A program made the translations under genes and the position numbers. DNA of 40,649 bases from a virus: positions 1 to 40,649 of the IMG/VR virus record IMGVR_UViG_3300039100_000006; one strand, given 5' to 3'. A model generated the notes under the pieces. It saw nothing but the letters and a program-made list of their open reading frames with translations, did no database searches and was not told where the DNA came from. Below are positions 19,743 to 25,872 of the stretch, piece by piece; the first letter of the stretch is position 1, and every line of letters starts with the position of its first letter.

Positions 19743-21602
19743 TTAGATGAATGTGCGATCTTTTTCTGCGAGCAGTTCATCTATATTGATAACTGTTCGT
19801 TTGCCTATCTCACTACGAGACAGGAATGGATTCTTCATATGGTGCGTCTTGTGCATACCTTGGTTAAGCATCTCGCGTGCTCTGATCTCACAGAACCACA
19901 GTGCCATCACCATATCGGTCTTACCCTTAGTAGTAGGTGACCAGGTAATTAGTTGCTCGATGAGCGCCTTAATGTTTTCAGTTTGGTCAGAAGGTAAATG
20001 AATAAGGTTGTCTCTGTGGTGCTTTCCATCGTGCTGCTTGGTGCCGAACAAAGTTGACATTGATGCAACACCAAAGCCTGAATCCCATTTATTGGATCCA
20101 GTATGGTGTTCCCGCAGTAGCACTCCTCTAGAGGCCAGGTTTTGACGGATTCCCTCATCTTGCGTAAGGAATGATTGGAAAGCATTCTTTTCTACAATCC
20201 ATTCGGTAGGCTGGTAGAGCGCAGTCCAGTCAAAGATTATCTGACGGATTGCAGCAGGCGTAGGACGAGTAATCTTAATAGCATCAACGATATAGCGTTT
20301 ATGACTAACCCGATCAATAGCGTAACAAACGACGGCTGTATCACCAACCATAGCGGGATCAAGACCACAAATAATTGAAAAGCCACTAAGGTCACGCGGA
20401 TGGCCTGGGTGACCAGGAACCAAGCGACCTGCTTTACGCATACCATCTATAGAACCTCGCACACATACTGGGTCAAAGATTGCATCATCTGATATATCCT
20501 GCTGCTGGTAAACCAACGCCCAGGTAGATGCATCCATTGCTTGTCGTTCATTGTAAAGGTTACGACCATTCCATCTAGGGTATAGTCCGTCCTCATTCAA
20601 ATCTGATTCCATCTGCCCATCAAAGGGAGCATCGGATGCGGGCCACAAGGTAACCCACTTGTCGGGGTCTTCGTGTGTCTCCAGTAATGCTGGCATAGCC
20701 AAGTACTTCCACGGAACCAGTCCACCAGGGTAGCGGTCTTCGGAGCGTAGTTCTTTGTAGAGATCAATTGCTGTAACGCGGGTACCGATAATGATTAACT
20801 TACCAGTAGGGTTAAGACGGGAACGCACATCCTGGGTTAACCAACGGATTTGCTTCTCAAACTCGTTAGCGTTCTTTAATGTCACCGCATCGTCTACAAT
20901 AATCATATCTGCACGCTTACCGTAGATCTGACCACCGATACCGACGGCTTCGATGTTTGGATCTTTTTCTGAGGATTCTCTCAGTTCATCACCAAAGGTC
21001 ACACGGGTTGCTTGCCAAGAAGCGGTCTTAGAGTTAAACCCTACGCCAGCAGCGTAAGCCTGTTGCAGTGCTTCATAGTTAGGATGAGTCAGGCGTTGCT
21101 TGATGGCGTAGAGAAAGTCTGCTGCTAGTTGCTGAGTTTGAGAGACAATCAGCACACGAAAGTTAGGGTTCTGACACACCTGCCAGGTAACGTAGTCAAT
21201 TGTCACCGTCATCGACTTGGCGTGGTTGGGCGGGATATTGATAAGGATACGGTTACTAGCCAGCCCTGGTTCGTACTTCATACTGGGATGTAGCCAGGAA
21301 GGTTCTCGTCCCTCGATTACATCTATCAGGTTCTGCTGATGGGCAAAGGTCTTAGAGTGTAGGTAGCGTTCACGGAACTCTGTAAAGTTTAGGTCGTGGA
21401 CATCGGATGAGGCAAAGTTCTTATCCTTCAAACCTAGCCGTGTTCGGTCCATCTTGTCTGCAAAGACCTTATCGGTCCTGCGGTAGTACTCGTAGGTCTT
21501 ATAGGATTTACCAGATGCAGCCGTGGCTGCCTCGATGGTTAGACCTTCTGCTACACCTGAAAGGATCAGACGCTTGGCGATGTCACTGGACTTCTCCGTC
21601 AT
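19743..21602 (-). CDS. terL: Terminase large subunit
   Basis: The product is 619 aa; ATG 21602 is chosen because GAGGAGAG precedes it, although the frame is open further upstream. It is the ATP-driven DNA packaging motor and headful nuclease. An N-terminal helix-turn-helix-like segment (about 5-45) could replace a separate small terminase, which I do not see. Walker A variant PPNHAKS at about 125-130, Walker B ADMIIVDDAV at 231-240, coupling motif near I-I-I-G-T-R, and an RNase-H-like nuclease beginning S-I-I-C-G-L-D-P with Asp near 415. It heads the late operon. Confidence 0.92.
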   Translation of the reverse strand: MTEKSSDIAKRLILSGVAEGLTIEAATAASGKSYKTYEYYRRTDKVFADKMDRTRLGLKDKNFASSDVHDLNFTEFRERYLHSKTFAHQQNLIDVIEGREPSWLHPSMKYEPGLASNRILINIPPNHAKSMTVTIDYVTWQVCQNPNFRVLIVSQTQQLAADFLYAIKQRLTHPNYEALQQAYAAGVGFNSKTASWQATRVTFGDELRESSEKDPNIEAVGIGGQIYGKRADMIIVDDAVTLKNANEFEKQIRWLTQDVRSRLNPTGKLIIIGTRVTAIDLYKELRSEDRYPGGLVPWKYLAMPALLETHEDPDKWVTLWPASDAPFDGQMESDLNEDGLYPRWNGRNLYNERQAMDASTWALVYQQQDISDDAIFDPVCVRGSIDGMRKAGRLVPGHPGHPRDLSGFSIICGLDPAMVGDTAVVCYAIDRVSHKRYIVDAIKITRPTPAAIRQIIFDWTALYQPTEWIVEKNAFQSFLTQDEGIRQNLASRGVLLREHHTGSNKWDSGFGVASMSTLFGTKQHDGKHHRDNLIHLPSDQTENIKALIEQLITWSPTTKGKTDMVMALWFCEIRAREMLNQGMHKTHHMKNPFLSRSEIGKRTVINIDELLAEKDRTFI

Positions 21603-21620
21603 CTGCTCTCCTCTAATAAA

Positions 21621-21633
21621 GCGCCGAAGGCGC
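21621..21633 (-). promoter_or_regulatory. GC hairpin immediately upstream of terminase
   Basis: Read on the minus strand: GCGCC, loop TTC, GGCGC, followed by TTTATT and then the terminase ribosome site; a run of seven T lies before the stem. It could act as a weak attenuator or mRNA-end stabiliser for the late transcript. The short T tract argues against a strong terminator. Confidence 0.4.
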
Positions 21634-21641
21634 GAAAAAAA

Positions 21642-21675
21642 TTTTATACTGGAGGGGAAGATCTCTATACTGGAG
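21642..21675 (-). promoter_or_regulatory. Direct repeat and -10-like box upstream of terminase
   Basis: TATACTGGAG occurs at 21645-21654 and again at 21666-21675, exactly 21 bases (two helical turns) apart. On the minus strand the nearer copy runs into TATAAA (21642-21647), a good -10 hexamer, but no -35 match lies 17 bases upstream. This could be an activator-dependent late promoter with a paired binding site. Confidence 0.35.
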
Positions 21676-21809
21676 ATAGAACTATCCCCACTAAATTCAG
21701 TAACCGTTTCGGGCTTAACGCCCGAGCAAGCCACAGCGTAGCGAGGGGTAAGTTGGTGCTCGTCCTAGGGGGACTCGCGTAGTGCCAACGTAGCGAGTAT
21801 CGGTCGTAA

Positions 21810-21823
21810 AACTAGTACTAGTT
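21810..21823. promoter_or_regulatory. 14-bp perfect palindrome
   Basis: AACTAGTACTAGTT is fully self-complementary, and it is flanked by a further inverted pair GTAAAAC / GTTTTAC. An AT-rich TATATATA tract lies just to the right. Such a dyad is typical of a dimeric repressor or replication-protein site; no cognate protein is identified. Confidence 0.5.
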
Positions 21824-22062
21824 CGTTTTACTCCCTACTATATATAAGGCAGGAAAAATAACCGATTTCCCGTCTACGGTAGATTTTATTTTCGTTTTGT
21901 TACCAAGGTCACATAAATATGTGTACAAACTAGGACATTTACGGGGATCTCACTTTAGCGCAAATTTCTTTTGTGGGAGTATGTGTATGTCCGCCGTGGA
22001 ACTTAACACCTGGGGGTGCCCTTTTGCGCCACGCCCGACCGCGTTGCCAACTGTCCACAGCC

Positions 22063-22083
22063 TGTGGATAACCTTGTGGATAA
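22063..22083 (-). promoter_or_regulatory. Two perfect DnaA-box 9-mers (candidate origin)
   Basis: TGTGGATAA occurs at 22063-22071 and 22075-22083. Each is the exact complement of the consensus DnaA box TTATCCACA, and a half-site TGTCCACA lies just to the left. Spacing is 12 bases. Host DnaA boxes in a phage control region suggest host-assisted initiation or DnaA-responsive transcription. Confidence 0.6.
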
Positions 22084-22259
22084 CTTTATAGCAAAACAGG
22101 GGGCGGGCTCTACTTCTGGCGGATCTACACATCATCATCATCTGTCCAATAATAAACTCTTCCCATAGACTTAGACATATCCTTAACAATTGTCTACCCA
22201 CTAAGTTACTCACGAGTAATAAAGTAATTGAAGATTCAACTATCGAACACCTCTTGAAT

Positions 22260-22275
22260 TGTCGACATATCGACA
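22260..22275. promoter_or_regulatory. Inverted repeat TGTCGA-N4-TCGACA
   Basis: A 6-4-6 perfect inverted repeat about 80 bases upstream of the early promoter -35. It is a plausible operator half-site pair. Binding factor unknown. Confidence 0.4.
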
Positions 22276-22313
22276 CGATTGCACCTTGTTATTCTCAGGA
22301 ATCATTCAGCCAA

Positions 22314-22335
22314 TCGTTATCAAATCGTTATCAAA
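22314..22335 (+). repeat. 11-bp tandem direct repeat (iteron-like)
   Basis: TCGTTATCAAA is repeated twice with no spacer (22314-22324 and 22325-22335), ending 16 bases before the -35 box at 22352. A related TTGTTATCG follows. Phasing of one helical turn puts both copies on the same face, as for an activator or initiator site. Confidence 0.6.
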
Positions 22336-22351
22336 ATACCCTTGTTATCGC

Positions 22352-22380
22352 TTGACATACGGTAGACAACCGCATATTGT
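22352..22380 (+). promoter_or_regulatory. Early rightward promoter
   Basis: Consensus -35 TTGACA (22352-22357), 17-base spacer, -10 TATTGT (22375-22380), then a leader of about 45 bases to the first early ATG with AGAGGAGA before it. It is the only near-consensus sigma-70-type promoter that I see in the control region. Confidence 0.65.
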
Positions 22381-22429
22381 TCTCTTATCAAGCCAAACGG
22401 TTTGAACTAACCTAAGAGGAGATAGAAGA

Positions 22430-22606
22430 ATGACCCGTAAAGACTATGTAATGTTAGCAGAAGTTATCAACAAGAATGCAACATCATCAACAGAAGCAAC
22501 ATTCATCCACTTCGCAAGAATGGCGGAAGATCTAGCCACAGAATTACAGAATGATAACCCTAGATTCGACCGCGCCCGCTTCCTTACCGCTTGCGGGGTG
22601 AAGTAA
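22430..22606 (+). CDS. Early small protein 1
   Basis: The product is 58 aa, MTRKDYVMLAEVINKNATSS, with the C-terminal motif N-P-R-F-D-R-A-R-F-L-T-A-C-G-V. That ending recurs in short phage early proteins that I recall as uncharacterised. First gene after the early promoter, strong AGAGGAGA site. Helical; no catalytic motif. Confidence 0.75.
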   Translation: MTRKDYVMLAEVINKNATSSTEATFIHFARMAEDLATELQNDNPRFDRARFLTACGVK

Positions 22607-22773
22607 TGATTTACAACCCAGACGAGCAGGCAGGGCATCTTGTCCTAGATCTAATTGACCATATGCAGAATGAGCAAGAGTTCGACAATGTAGTGAGCCT
22701 GCTAGTGGAATGGGGCTTAATCGGGGCAGGGCTAGGGGCTATCGCCCCCGAGATGTGGAAGGAGGGGAAGTAA
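22606..22773 (+). CDS. Early small protein 2
   Basis: The product is 55 aa starting at ATG 22606 within a TAATG junction with the upstream gene. Start MIYNPDEQAGHLVLDLIDHM; the C-terminal half is hydrophobic and Gly-rich (W-G-L-I-G-A-G-L-G-A-I-A-P), possibly one short membrane helix. Unknown function. Confidence 0.65.
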   Translation: MIYNPDEQAGHLVLDLIDHMQNEQEFDNVVSLLVEWGLIGAGLGAIAPEMWKEGK

Positions 22774-22883
22774 TGATTACGATTCAAACTAAGGCGAGAT
22801 GCGTAGAATGTGCGAGAGTCTTCAACCTAATGGACGAGGACGACGCGGGAGAATGGTATTACGGGCACGATTGCGAGGTCTAG
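22773..22883 (+). CDS. Early small zinc-binding-like protein 3
   Basis: The product is 36 aa, MITIQTKARCVECARVFNLM to Y-Y-G-H-D-C-E-V. C-x2-C near the N-terminus plus H-x-C near the end form a possible treble-clef-like zinc site in a minimal protein. It begins in a TAATG junction. Its TAG stop (22881-22883) lies inside the first strand of the hammerhead ribozyme. Confidence 0.65.
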   Translation: MITIQTKARCVECARVFNLMDEDDAGEWYYGHDCEV

Positions 22884-22934
22884 ACCGAAACGGGCGCAAG
22901 CCCGTCCACCCGTAAGGCGGGTGCTGATGAGGTC
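22883..22934 (+). ncRNA. Type II hammerhead ribozyme
   Basis: All core nucleotides are present in circularly permuted (type II) order. Stem II 3' strand GACC (22883-22886), GAA A (22887-22890), stem III CGGGC (22891-22895) with GNRA loop GCAA and GCCCG (22900-22904), U16.1 (22905), C17 (22906), stem I CACCCG (22907-22912), loop TAAGG, CGGGTG (22918-22923), core CTGATGA (22924-22930), stem II 5' strand GGTC (22931-22934). Predicted cleavage is between 22906 and 22907. It occupies the gap between early genes 3 and 4, on their transcript, and overlaps the stop codon of gene 3. Confidence 0.93.
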
Positions 22935-22962
22935 ATCAGATAGGCTCAGGAAGGGGCTTAGA

Positions 22963-23157
22963 ATGGCAACGACACAAGATAGTTATGGGCTAGTAGTAGG
23001 AGGATACCGCGTGACAATTATGAATTGGAACGGCAACGGGCGCGAGATGTTCTTTCAAAATAAGTTCGACGCTAACGAATACCTCGCAAGGTACAAGGCT
23101 TTCGGCTATGAAGGCAACGTTGAGACAATTCACTTACACGTTAAGGGGGCAAACTAA
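22963..23157 (+). CDS. Early small protein 4
   Basis: The product is 64 aa from ATG 22963 (MATTQDSYGLVVGGYRVTIM), preceded by AGGAAGGGG just beyond the ribozyme. An upstream in-frame ATG at 22921 lies inside the ribozyme and is rejected. Mixed alpha/beta; the pattern K-F-D-A-N-E-Y-L-A-R-Y-K suggests a helix. Unknown function. Confidence 0.65.
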   Translation: MATTQDSYGLVVGGYRVTIMNWNGNGREMFFQNKFDANEYLARYKAFGYEGNVETIHLHVKGAN

Positions 23158-23348
23158 TGGCAAAGTGGAAGAACATCAACAACGGCGACACAATTGAGGC
23201 AGAAGGAACCCGCTACACGATCACGAGGAACGGCAACGCGATCACGGCAGACGTGAGCAAGTGGTGCCACAGCGCGGAACTATGGATTCAAAACGATATC
23301 AAGGCTGGCTACTATACCGAGTTCTTACTAGAAGGGGGCAGAGAATGA
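23157..23348 (+). CDS. Early small protein 5
   Basis: The product is 63 aa, MAKWKNINNGDTIEAEGTRY, beta-rich N-terminal half with T-R-Y-T-I-T-R-N-G-N-A-I-T. Starts in a TAATG junction. No recognised family. Confidence 0.65.
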   Translation: MAKWKNINNGDTIEAEGTRYTITRNGNAITADVSKWCHSAELWIQNDIKAGYYTEFLLEGGRE

Positions 23349-23506
23349 CAAGAGAAGAGGCGCTAAGCCTTTACGACCAAGGGATACCCGTGGCGATTCA
23401 AGACCCTGTCTTGAAGTTGTATCTAGAGGGGCACAGATTCGGCTATCACCCAAACCAACAGGCGCGAGGCTATTGCCCCGCTTGCGACAGAGAGGAGGGC
23501 AAGTAA
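23345..23506 (+). CDS. Early small protein 6, CxxC-containing
   Basis: The product is 53 aa from ATG 23345 (ATGA overlap with the upstream stop). Start MTREEALSLYDQGIPVAIQD; ends G-Y-C-P-A-C-D-R-E-E-G-K. A C-terminal C-x2-C is preceded by two histidines (H-R-F-G-Y-H), so a single zinc site is possible. Confidence 0.65.
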   Translation: MTREEALSLYDQGIPVAIQDPVLKLYLEGHRFGYHPNQQARGYCPACDREEGK

Positions 23507-23838
23507 TGCAAACCACAATTGAAGAAGTTCGCAGTCTTGTGGCAGTTTTGGAGAAGTTAATCGAACCCTTGTTTGAGGGTGAAGTGGTGGAAGATGCGCC
23601 TTATGAATCTATGAAGCGCCCGCACCTAGTATTACAAGAGGGAAGCAAGACATACGGGCGAGCCTGGCGCGTCCACTTTACAGGAGGCAGTAAGTACGGC
23701 TCAGGACACTGGGAGCCACGCGGATTCAGCGACTATCTAGGCGGAAGCAAGGCAGAAGCAGCGCACAGTCTACGCAAGTTGATCGCGGGCATACATACAG
23801 GGCTATTGATTGCAGAGAAGAAGGAGGACGTGGCGTGA
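23506..23838 (+). CDS. Early protein 7
   Basis: The product is 110 aa from ATG 23506 in a TAATG junction (MQTTIEEVRSLVAVLEKLIE). A helical N-terminus is followed by a central segment with W-R-V-H-F-T-G-G-S-K-Y-G-S-G-H-W-E-P-R-G and a C-terminal helix. Aromatic and Gly-rich middle may form a small beta sheet. Unknown function. Confidence 0.65.
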   Translation: MQTTIEEVRSLVAVLEKLIEPLFEGEVVEDAPYESMKRPHLVLQEGSKTYGRAWRVHFTGGSKYGSGHWEPRGFSDYLGGSKAEAAHSLRKLIAGIHTGLLIAEKKEDVA

Positions 23839-24008
23839 AAGATTTGGAACAGTTCCTCAATGTAGAGGCAGAATGGGTGCTTGAAAGGTTGAGCACTAGC
23901 ACGGAGGCAAACGACCGCAACTATTATCAGGGCAGAATAGATCAACTGGCGCAGGTCAGACGGCTATTGAATCACCCGCAGATATTGAGAGAGGAGAAGA
24001 CGGCGTGA
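23835..24008 (+). CDS. Early small protein 8
   Basis: The product is 57 aa with a GTG start overlapping the upstream TGA (GTGA). Start M-K-D-L-E-Q-F-L-N-V-E-A-E-W-V-L-E-R-L; entirely helical and charged, probably a helical hairpin. Unknown function. Confidence 0.6.
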   Translation: MKDLEQFLNVEAEWVLERLSTSTEANDRNYYQGRIDQLAQVRRLLNHPQILREEKTA

Positions 24009-24238
24009 GATTCTTAATCCAATGGAAGGATAGCAAAGAAGAAGAGTTACACCGCTTCGGTGTGCTGGATGAGGGGCAGATAGAACCAAACGCACAGCAA
24101 CTAGAAGATGAAGATGACAGCACCTTCTTCTGGCTCACGCGAGAGGAATACCTAGCGATAGGAGAAGGATACGACGGCGGGGATTGGGTAGTCTTGCGGT
24201 GTGCTTGTGATGAGTGCGAAAGAGAAGACAATGAATGA
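24005..24238 (+). CDS. Early acidic protein 9
   Basis: The product is 77 aa, GTG start in a GTGA junction (MRFLIQWKDSKEEELHRFGV). Very acidic, pI clearly low by composition, ending R-C-A-C-D-E-C-E-R-E-D-N-E with three clustered cysteines. An acidic small early protein may act as a DNA mimic or inhibitor, but no motif supports a specific target. Confidence 0.6.
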   Translation: MRFLIQWKDSKEEELHRFGVLDEGQIEPNAQQLEDEDDSTFFWLTREEYLAIGEGYDGGDWVVLRCACDECEREDNE

Positions 24239-24341
24239 TGCGGTAGTTTTGTGGGGTTTGCTGTTAGTATATGGAATTCCAATAGTCACCGTGGCTTATT
24301 GGTTGGAGAAGATGATAACCAAAGGAGAAGATGATGAGTGA
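24231..24341 (+). CDS. Early tiny membrane protein 10
   Basis: The product is 36 aa, start M-N-D-A-V-V-L-W-G-L-L-L-V-Y-G-I-P-I, one predicted transmembrane helix then a charged tail (L-E-K-M-I-T-K-G-E-D-D-E). Overlaps the previous gene by 8 bases. Could be an accessory membrane or holin-like peptide; unproven. Confidence 0.5.
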   Translation: MNDAVVLWGLLLVYGIPIVTVAYWLEKMITKGEDDE

Positions 24342-24576
24342 GCAGGATAAGATGGCGCAGTTTGTATTTACTGTAGTGATTGCACCCGCCAACAAGCAGT
24401 ATGACGTGGAACTGTGGGACTTTGCAGGCGATGAGCCTAAGCAGTTATCCACAGGGCAGGCAACCAACTGGCGCACGGCGCTAGGTGAAGCCCTATCTAA
24501 GATCGAATTACCTACGGACAAGGTGGACAAGACCATCAATGATGTAATCAAGGAAGGTGTGGAAGATGAAGGATAA
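24334..24576 (+). CDS. Early protein 11
   Basis: The product is 80 aa from ATG 24334 (MSEQDKMAQFVFTVVIAPAN); an ATG one codon earlier is equally possible. N-terminal beta hairpin, then amphipathic helices with T-A-L-G-E-A-L-S-K-I-E-L-P and a long acidic C-terminal helix. GGAGAAG precedes the start. Unknown function. Confidence 0.65.
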   Translation: MSEQDKMAQFVFTVVIAPANKQYDVELWDFAGDEPKQLSTGQATNWRTALGEALSKIELPTDKVDKTINDVIKEGVEDEG

Positions 24577-24721
24577 GTGGCTAGTAACACTAGAGATTGA
24601 AACCTATGACGGCAACCCTAAAGATTGGGATTGGGAGACACTATCTACTGGCGAGGATGTATTTAAGTTAATCAGTAGTGACTTTAAGGGTCGCGTACTG
24701 AAGGAGGATTCTAATGTCTGA
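24566..24721 (+). CDS. Early small protein 12
   Basis: The product is 51 aa, MKDKWLVTLEIETYDGNPKD, then W-D-W-E-T-L. Overlaps the previous gene by 11 bases and the next by 8. Mixed alpha/beta. No family recognised. Confidence 0.6.
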   Translation: MKDKWLVTLEIETYDGNPKDWDWETLSTGEDVFKLISSDFKGRVLKEDSNV

Positions 24722-24890
24722 ACCTACGGTAGAGTACTGGCGTGCAAAGGCTGATCTATGTCGTGACCTTGCGCTGATACAGATTGAAGATGAAGACACA
24801 GAGAAGGAGGCAGGGATGAACCTAATGCGTATGACCTACGCCCTGTCTATGGTAGATACATTCAACGAAGGAGGAAGTGATGACAACTGA
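24714..24890 (+). CDS. Early small protein 13
   Basis: The product is 58 aa, MSEPTVEYWRAKADLCRDLA, largely one or two helices, ending N-E-G-G-S-D-D-N. AAGGAGG lies before its start, inside the previous gene. Unknown function. Confidence 0.6.
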   Translation: MSEPTVEYWRAKADLCRDLALIQIEDEDTEKEAGMNLMRMTYALSMVDTFNEGGSDDN

Positions 24891-25137
24891 GGACAATGTG
24901 GTGGGATTCCACCCAAAGAATAAACTGGTAAACTTCTACGAGATAGCAACGGCAGAAGGCAACGCAGTATGGGGCGGGGAAGATCCGCATAGCGCAGTCC
25001 AATGGCTACGCCAATCACCCTTGAACTCACGCCTGTTGGTGTCCTGCTGGGAAGCAGGGGAAGAGGATGCACGATTGATTATCGAACCCATTGACATCAC
25101 AAAGATTGTGTTCGCAGTAATGGCAGGTGCACAATGA
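24880..25137 (+). CDS. Early protein 14
   Basis: The product is 85 aa from ATG 24880 (MTTEDNVVGFHPKNKLVNFY); GGAGG five bases upstream decides this over a GTG one codon earlier. Contains W-G-G-E-D-P-H-S-A-V-Q-W-L-R-Q-S and an alternating hydrophobic C-terminus. Unknown function. Confidence 0.65.
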   Translation: MTTEDNVVGFHPKNKLVNFYEIATAEGNAVWGGEDPHSAVQWLRQSPLNSRLLVSCWEAGEEDARLIIEPIDITKIVFAVMAGAQ

Positions 25138-25226
25138 CATACTGGATAGGGATAGCGGTCATAATGCTGATAGCCTATGTTCTAATTGTATGGGAGGACA
25201 AGACAAATAATGGAGGCAGAGAATAA
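25134..25226 (+). CDS. Early tiny membrane protein 15
   Basis: The product is 30 aa, start MTYWIGIAVIMLIAYVLIVW then a polar tail. It is a single transmembrane helix and little else. ATGA overlap with the upstream gene. Its place just before a secreted cell-wall enzyme hints at a membrane or lysis accessory role. Confidence 0.5.
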   Translation: MTYWIGIAVIMLIAYVLIVWEDKTNNGGRE

Positions 25227-25515
25227 GAGATTGCGCGGTGCTGCTAACCAAGCAGTGCGCCAACGTAACTACAGAAGGGCAAGAGATCGTGCGCTAGTAC
25301 GCCTTGCTCATCTTTACCCTGATACCTATAAGCAGTTGCTCGAAATGGAGAAGAAGACAGATGAACAAGAAGGCAAAACGTGGCTTGACCTTAGCGGTAA
25401 TACTGTTCCTGTTGTCGGTGTTCGTATCCGCACAGCAGACGGACGAGGTGCACCTATCCTCAAAGAAAACATACATAGAAGCACGGACGAAGGCAACGAT
25501 GGAGGAGAAGCGTGA
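25210..25515 (+). CDS. Early basic protein 16
   Basis: The product is 101 aa from ATG 25210. N-terminal half is very basic and helical (N-Y-R-R-A-R-D-R-A-L-V-R-L-A-H-L-Y-P); then a segment K-T-W-L-D-L. I recall related R-x-R-x-R-A-L-x-x-L-A phage proteins of unknown function. The 3' half (25361 onward) also encodes, in another frame, the signal peptide and N-terminus of the transglycosylase-like gene. Its TGA overlaps a GTG start of a further frame. Confidence 0.6.
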   Translation: MEAENKRLRGAANQAVRQRNYRRARDRALVRLAHLYPDTYKQLLEMEKKTDEQEGKTWLDLSGNTVPVVGVRIRTADGRGAPILKENIHRSTDEGNDGGEA

Positions 25516-25786
25516 GAACAAGGCACTTGCAATTAGTTACGCACGAGCACTCGGATACAACCAGCAGCAGATCAGGTGTCTTGTCACCTTATGGACCCGT
25601 GAAAGTAGGTTTGACCACCTTGCAGATAACCCAAGAAGCACGGCTTACGGAATTGCTCAACTCCTTAGAGAACGTAGTGGACAACCTGAACTTCAAATCC
25701 TTCACGGTTTACGATACCTTGGTCATCGCTACGGAAAATCTGCGTGTCGCGCTCTCCAACATAGCGACAGAAGAGGCTGGTACTGA
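25361..25786 (+). CDS. Secreted lytic-transglycosylase-like protein
   Basis: The product is 141 aa from ATG 25361. Residues 1-25 form a signal peptide (K-K-A-K-R then L-T-L-A-V-I-L-F-L-L-S-V-F-V-S-A). Residues of about 58-141 match actinobacterial SLT-like domains: A-R-A-L-G-Y, catalytic-type Glu81 in L-W-T-R-E-S-R-F, N-P-R-S-T-A-Y-G-I-A-Q, then Q-I-L-H-G-L-R-Y-L and R-Y-G, ending G-W-Y. It would cleave peptidoglycan glycan strands outside the membrane. It is nested in other frames of its neighbours. Confidence 0.8.
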   Translation: MNKKAKRGLTLAVILFLLSVFVSAQQTDEVHLSSKKTYIEARTKATMEEKRENKALAISYARALGYNQQQIRCLVTLWTRESRFDHLADNPRSTAYGIAQLLRERSGQPELQILHGLRYLGHRYGKSACRALQHSDRRGWY

Positions 25787-25796
25787 TACACTTTAA
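25512..25796 (+). CDS. Overlapping frame at the end of the early operon (possible overprinted gene)
   Basis: A 94-codon frame with GTG start sharing the TGA of gene 16 (GTGA), the same junction used throughout this operon. It lies almost wholly within the transglycosylase-like gene in a different frame. The C-terminal half (LTELLNSLENVVDNLNFKSF, then T-E-N-L-R-V-A-L-S-N-I-A) looks like a normal helical protein, whereas the first 35 residues look less so. It may be a real overprinted gene or a chance frame. Confidence 0.4.
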   Translation: MRTRHLQLVTHEHSDTTSSRSGVLSPYGPVKVGLTTLQITQEARLTELLNSLENVVDNLNFKSFTVYDTLVIATENLRVALSNIATEEAGTDTL

Positions 25797-25821
25797 TCGC
25801 ATCCTCCTTTCGGGCGACAAC

Positions 25822-25865
25822 GAACCTCACCGCAAACCCTTCCTGCGGTGGGGTTCTTTGCTTTT
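25822..25865 (+). terminator. Rho-independent terminator of the early operon
   Basis: A 13-bp stem (GAACCTCACCGCA with TGCGGTGGGGTTC, one G-T wobble), 9-base loop, then TTTGCTTTT. It starts 26 bases after the last early stop. Confidence 0.85.
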
Positions 25866-25872
25866 GCAAAGA

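Larger units (their letters stand above)
21603..22429. other. Non-coding control region between divergent operons
   Basis: About 830 bases without a credible gene, between the leftward terminase and the rightward early operon. It contains a hairpin next to the terminase start, a 10-bp direct repeat, several dyads, two DnaA-box 9-mers, an 11-bp tandem repeat and a promoter. Short open frames here have no ribosome site or protein-like composition. This is the best candidate for a replication origin and master transcription switch. Confidence 0.7.

Noticed and set aside
21897-22091. 64-codon plus-strand frame in the control region
   Set aside because: Low-quality start, no homology-like pattern, and it overlaps the DnaA boxes.
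21950-22276. 108-codon minus-strand frame in the control region
   Set aside because: It crosses the DnaA boxes and has no ribosome site; the translation looks random, with unusual Cys/Met/Ile content.
22921-22963. Upstream ATG start for early gene 4
   Set aside because: It would begin inside ribozyme stem I and lacks a Shine-Dalgarno; ATG 22963 follows AGGAAGGGG.
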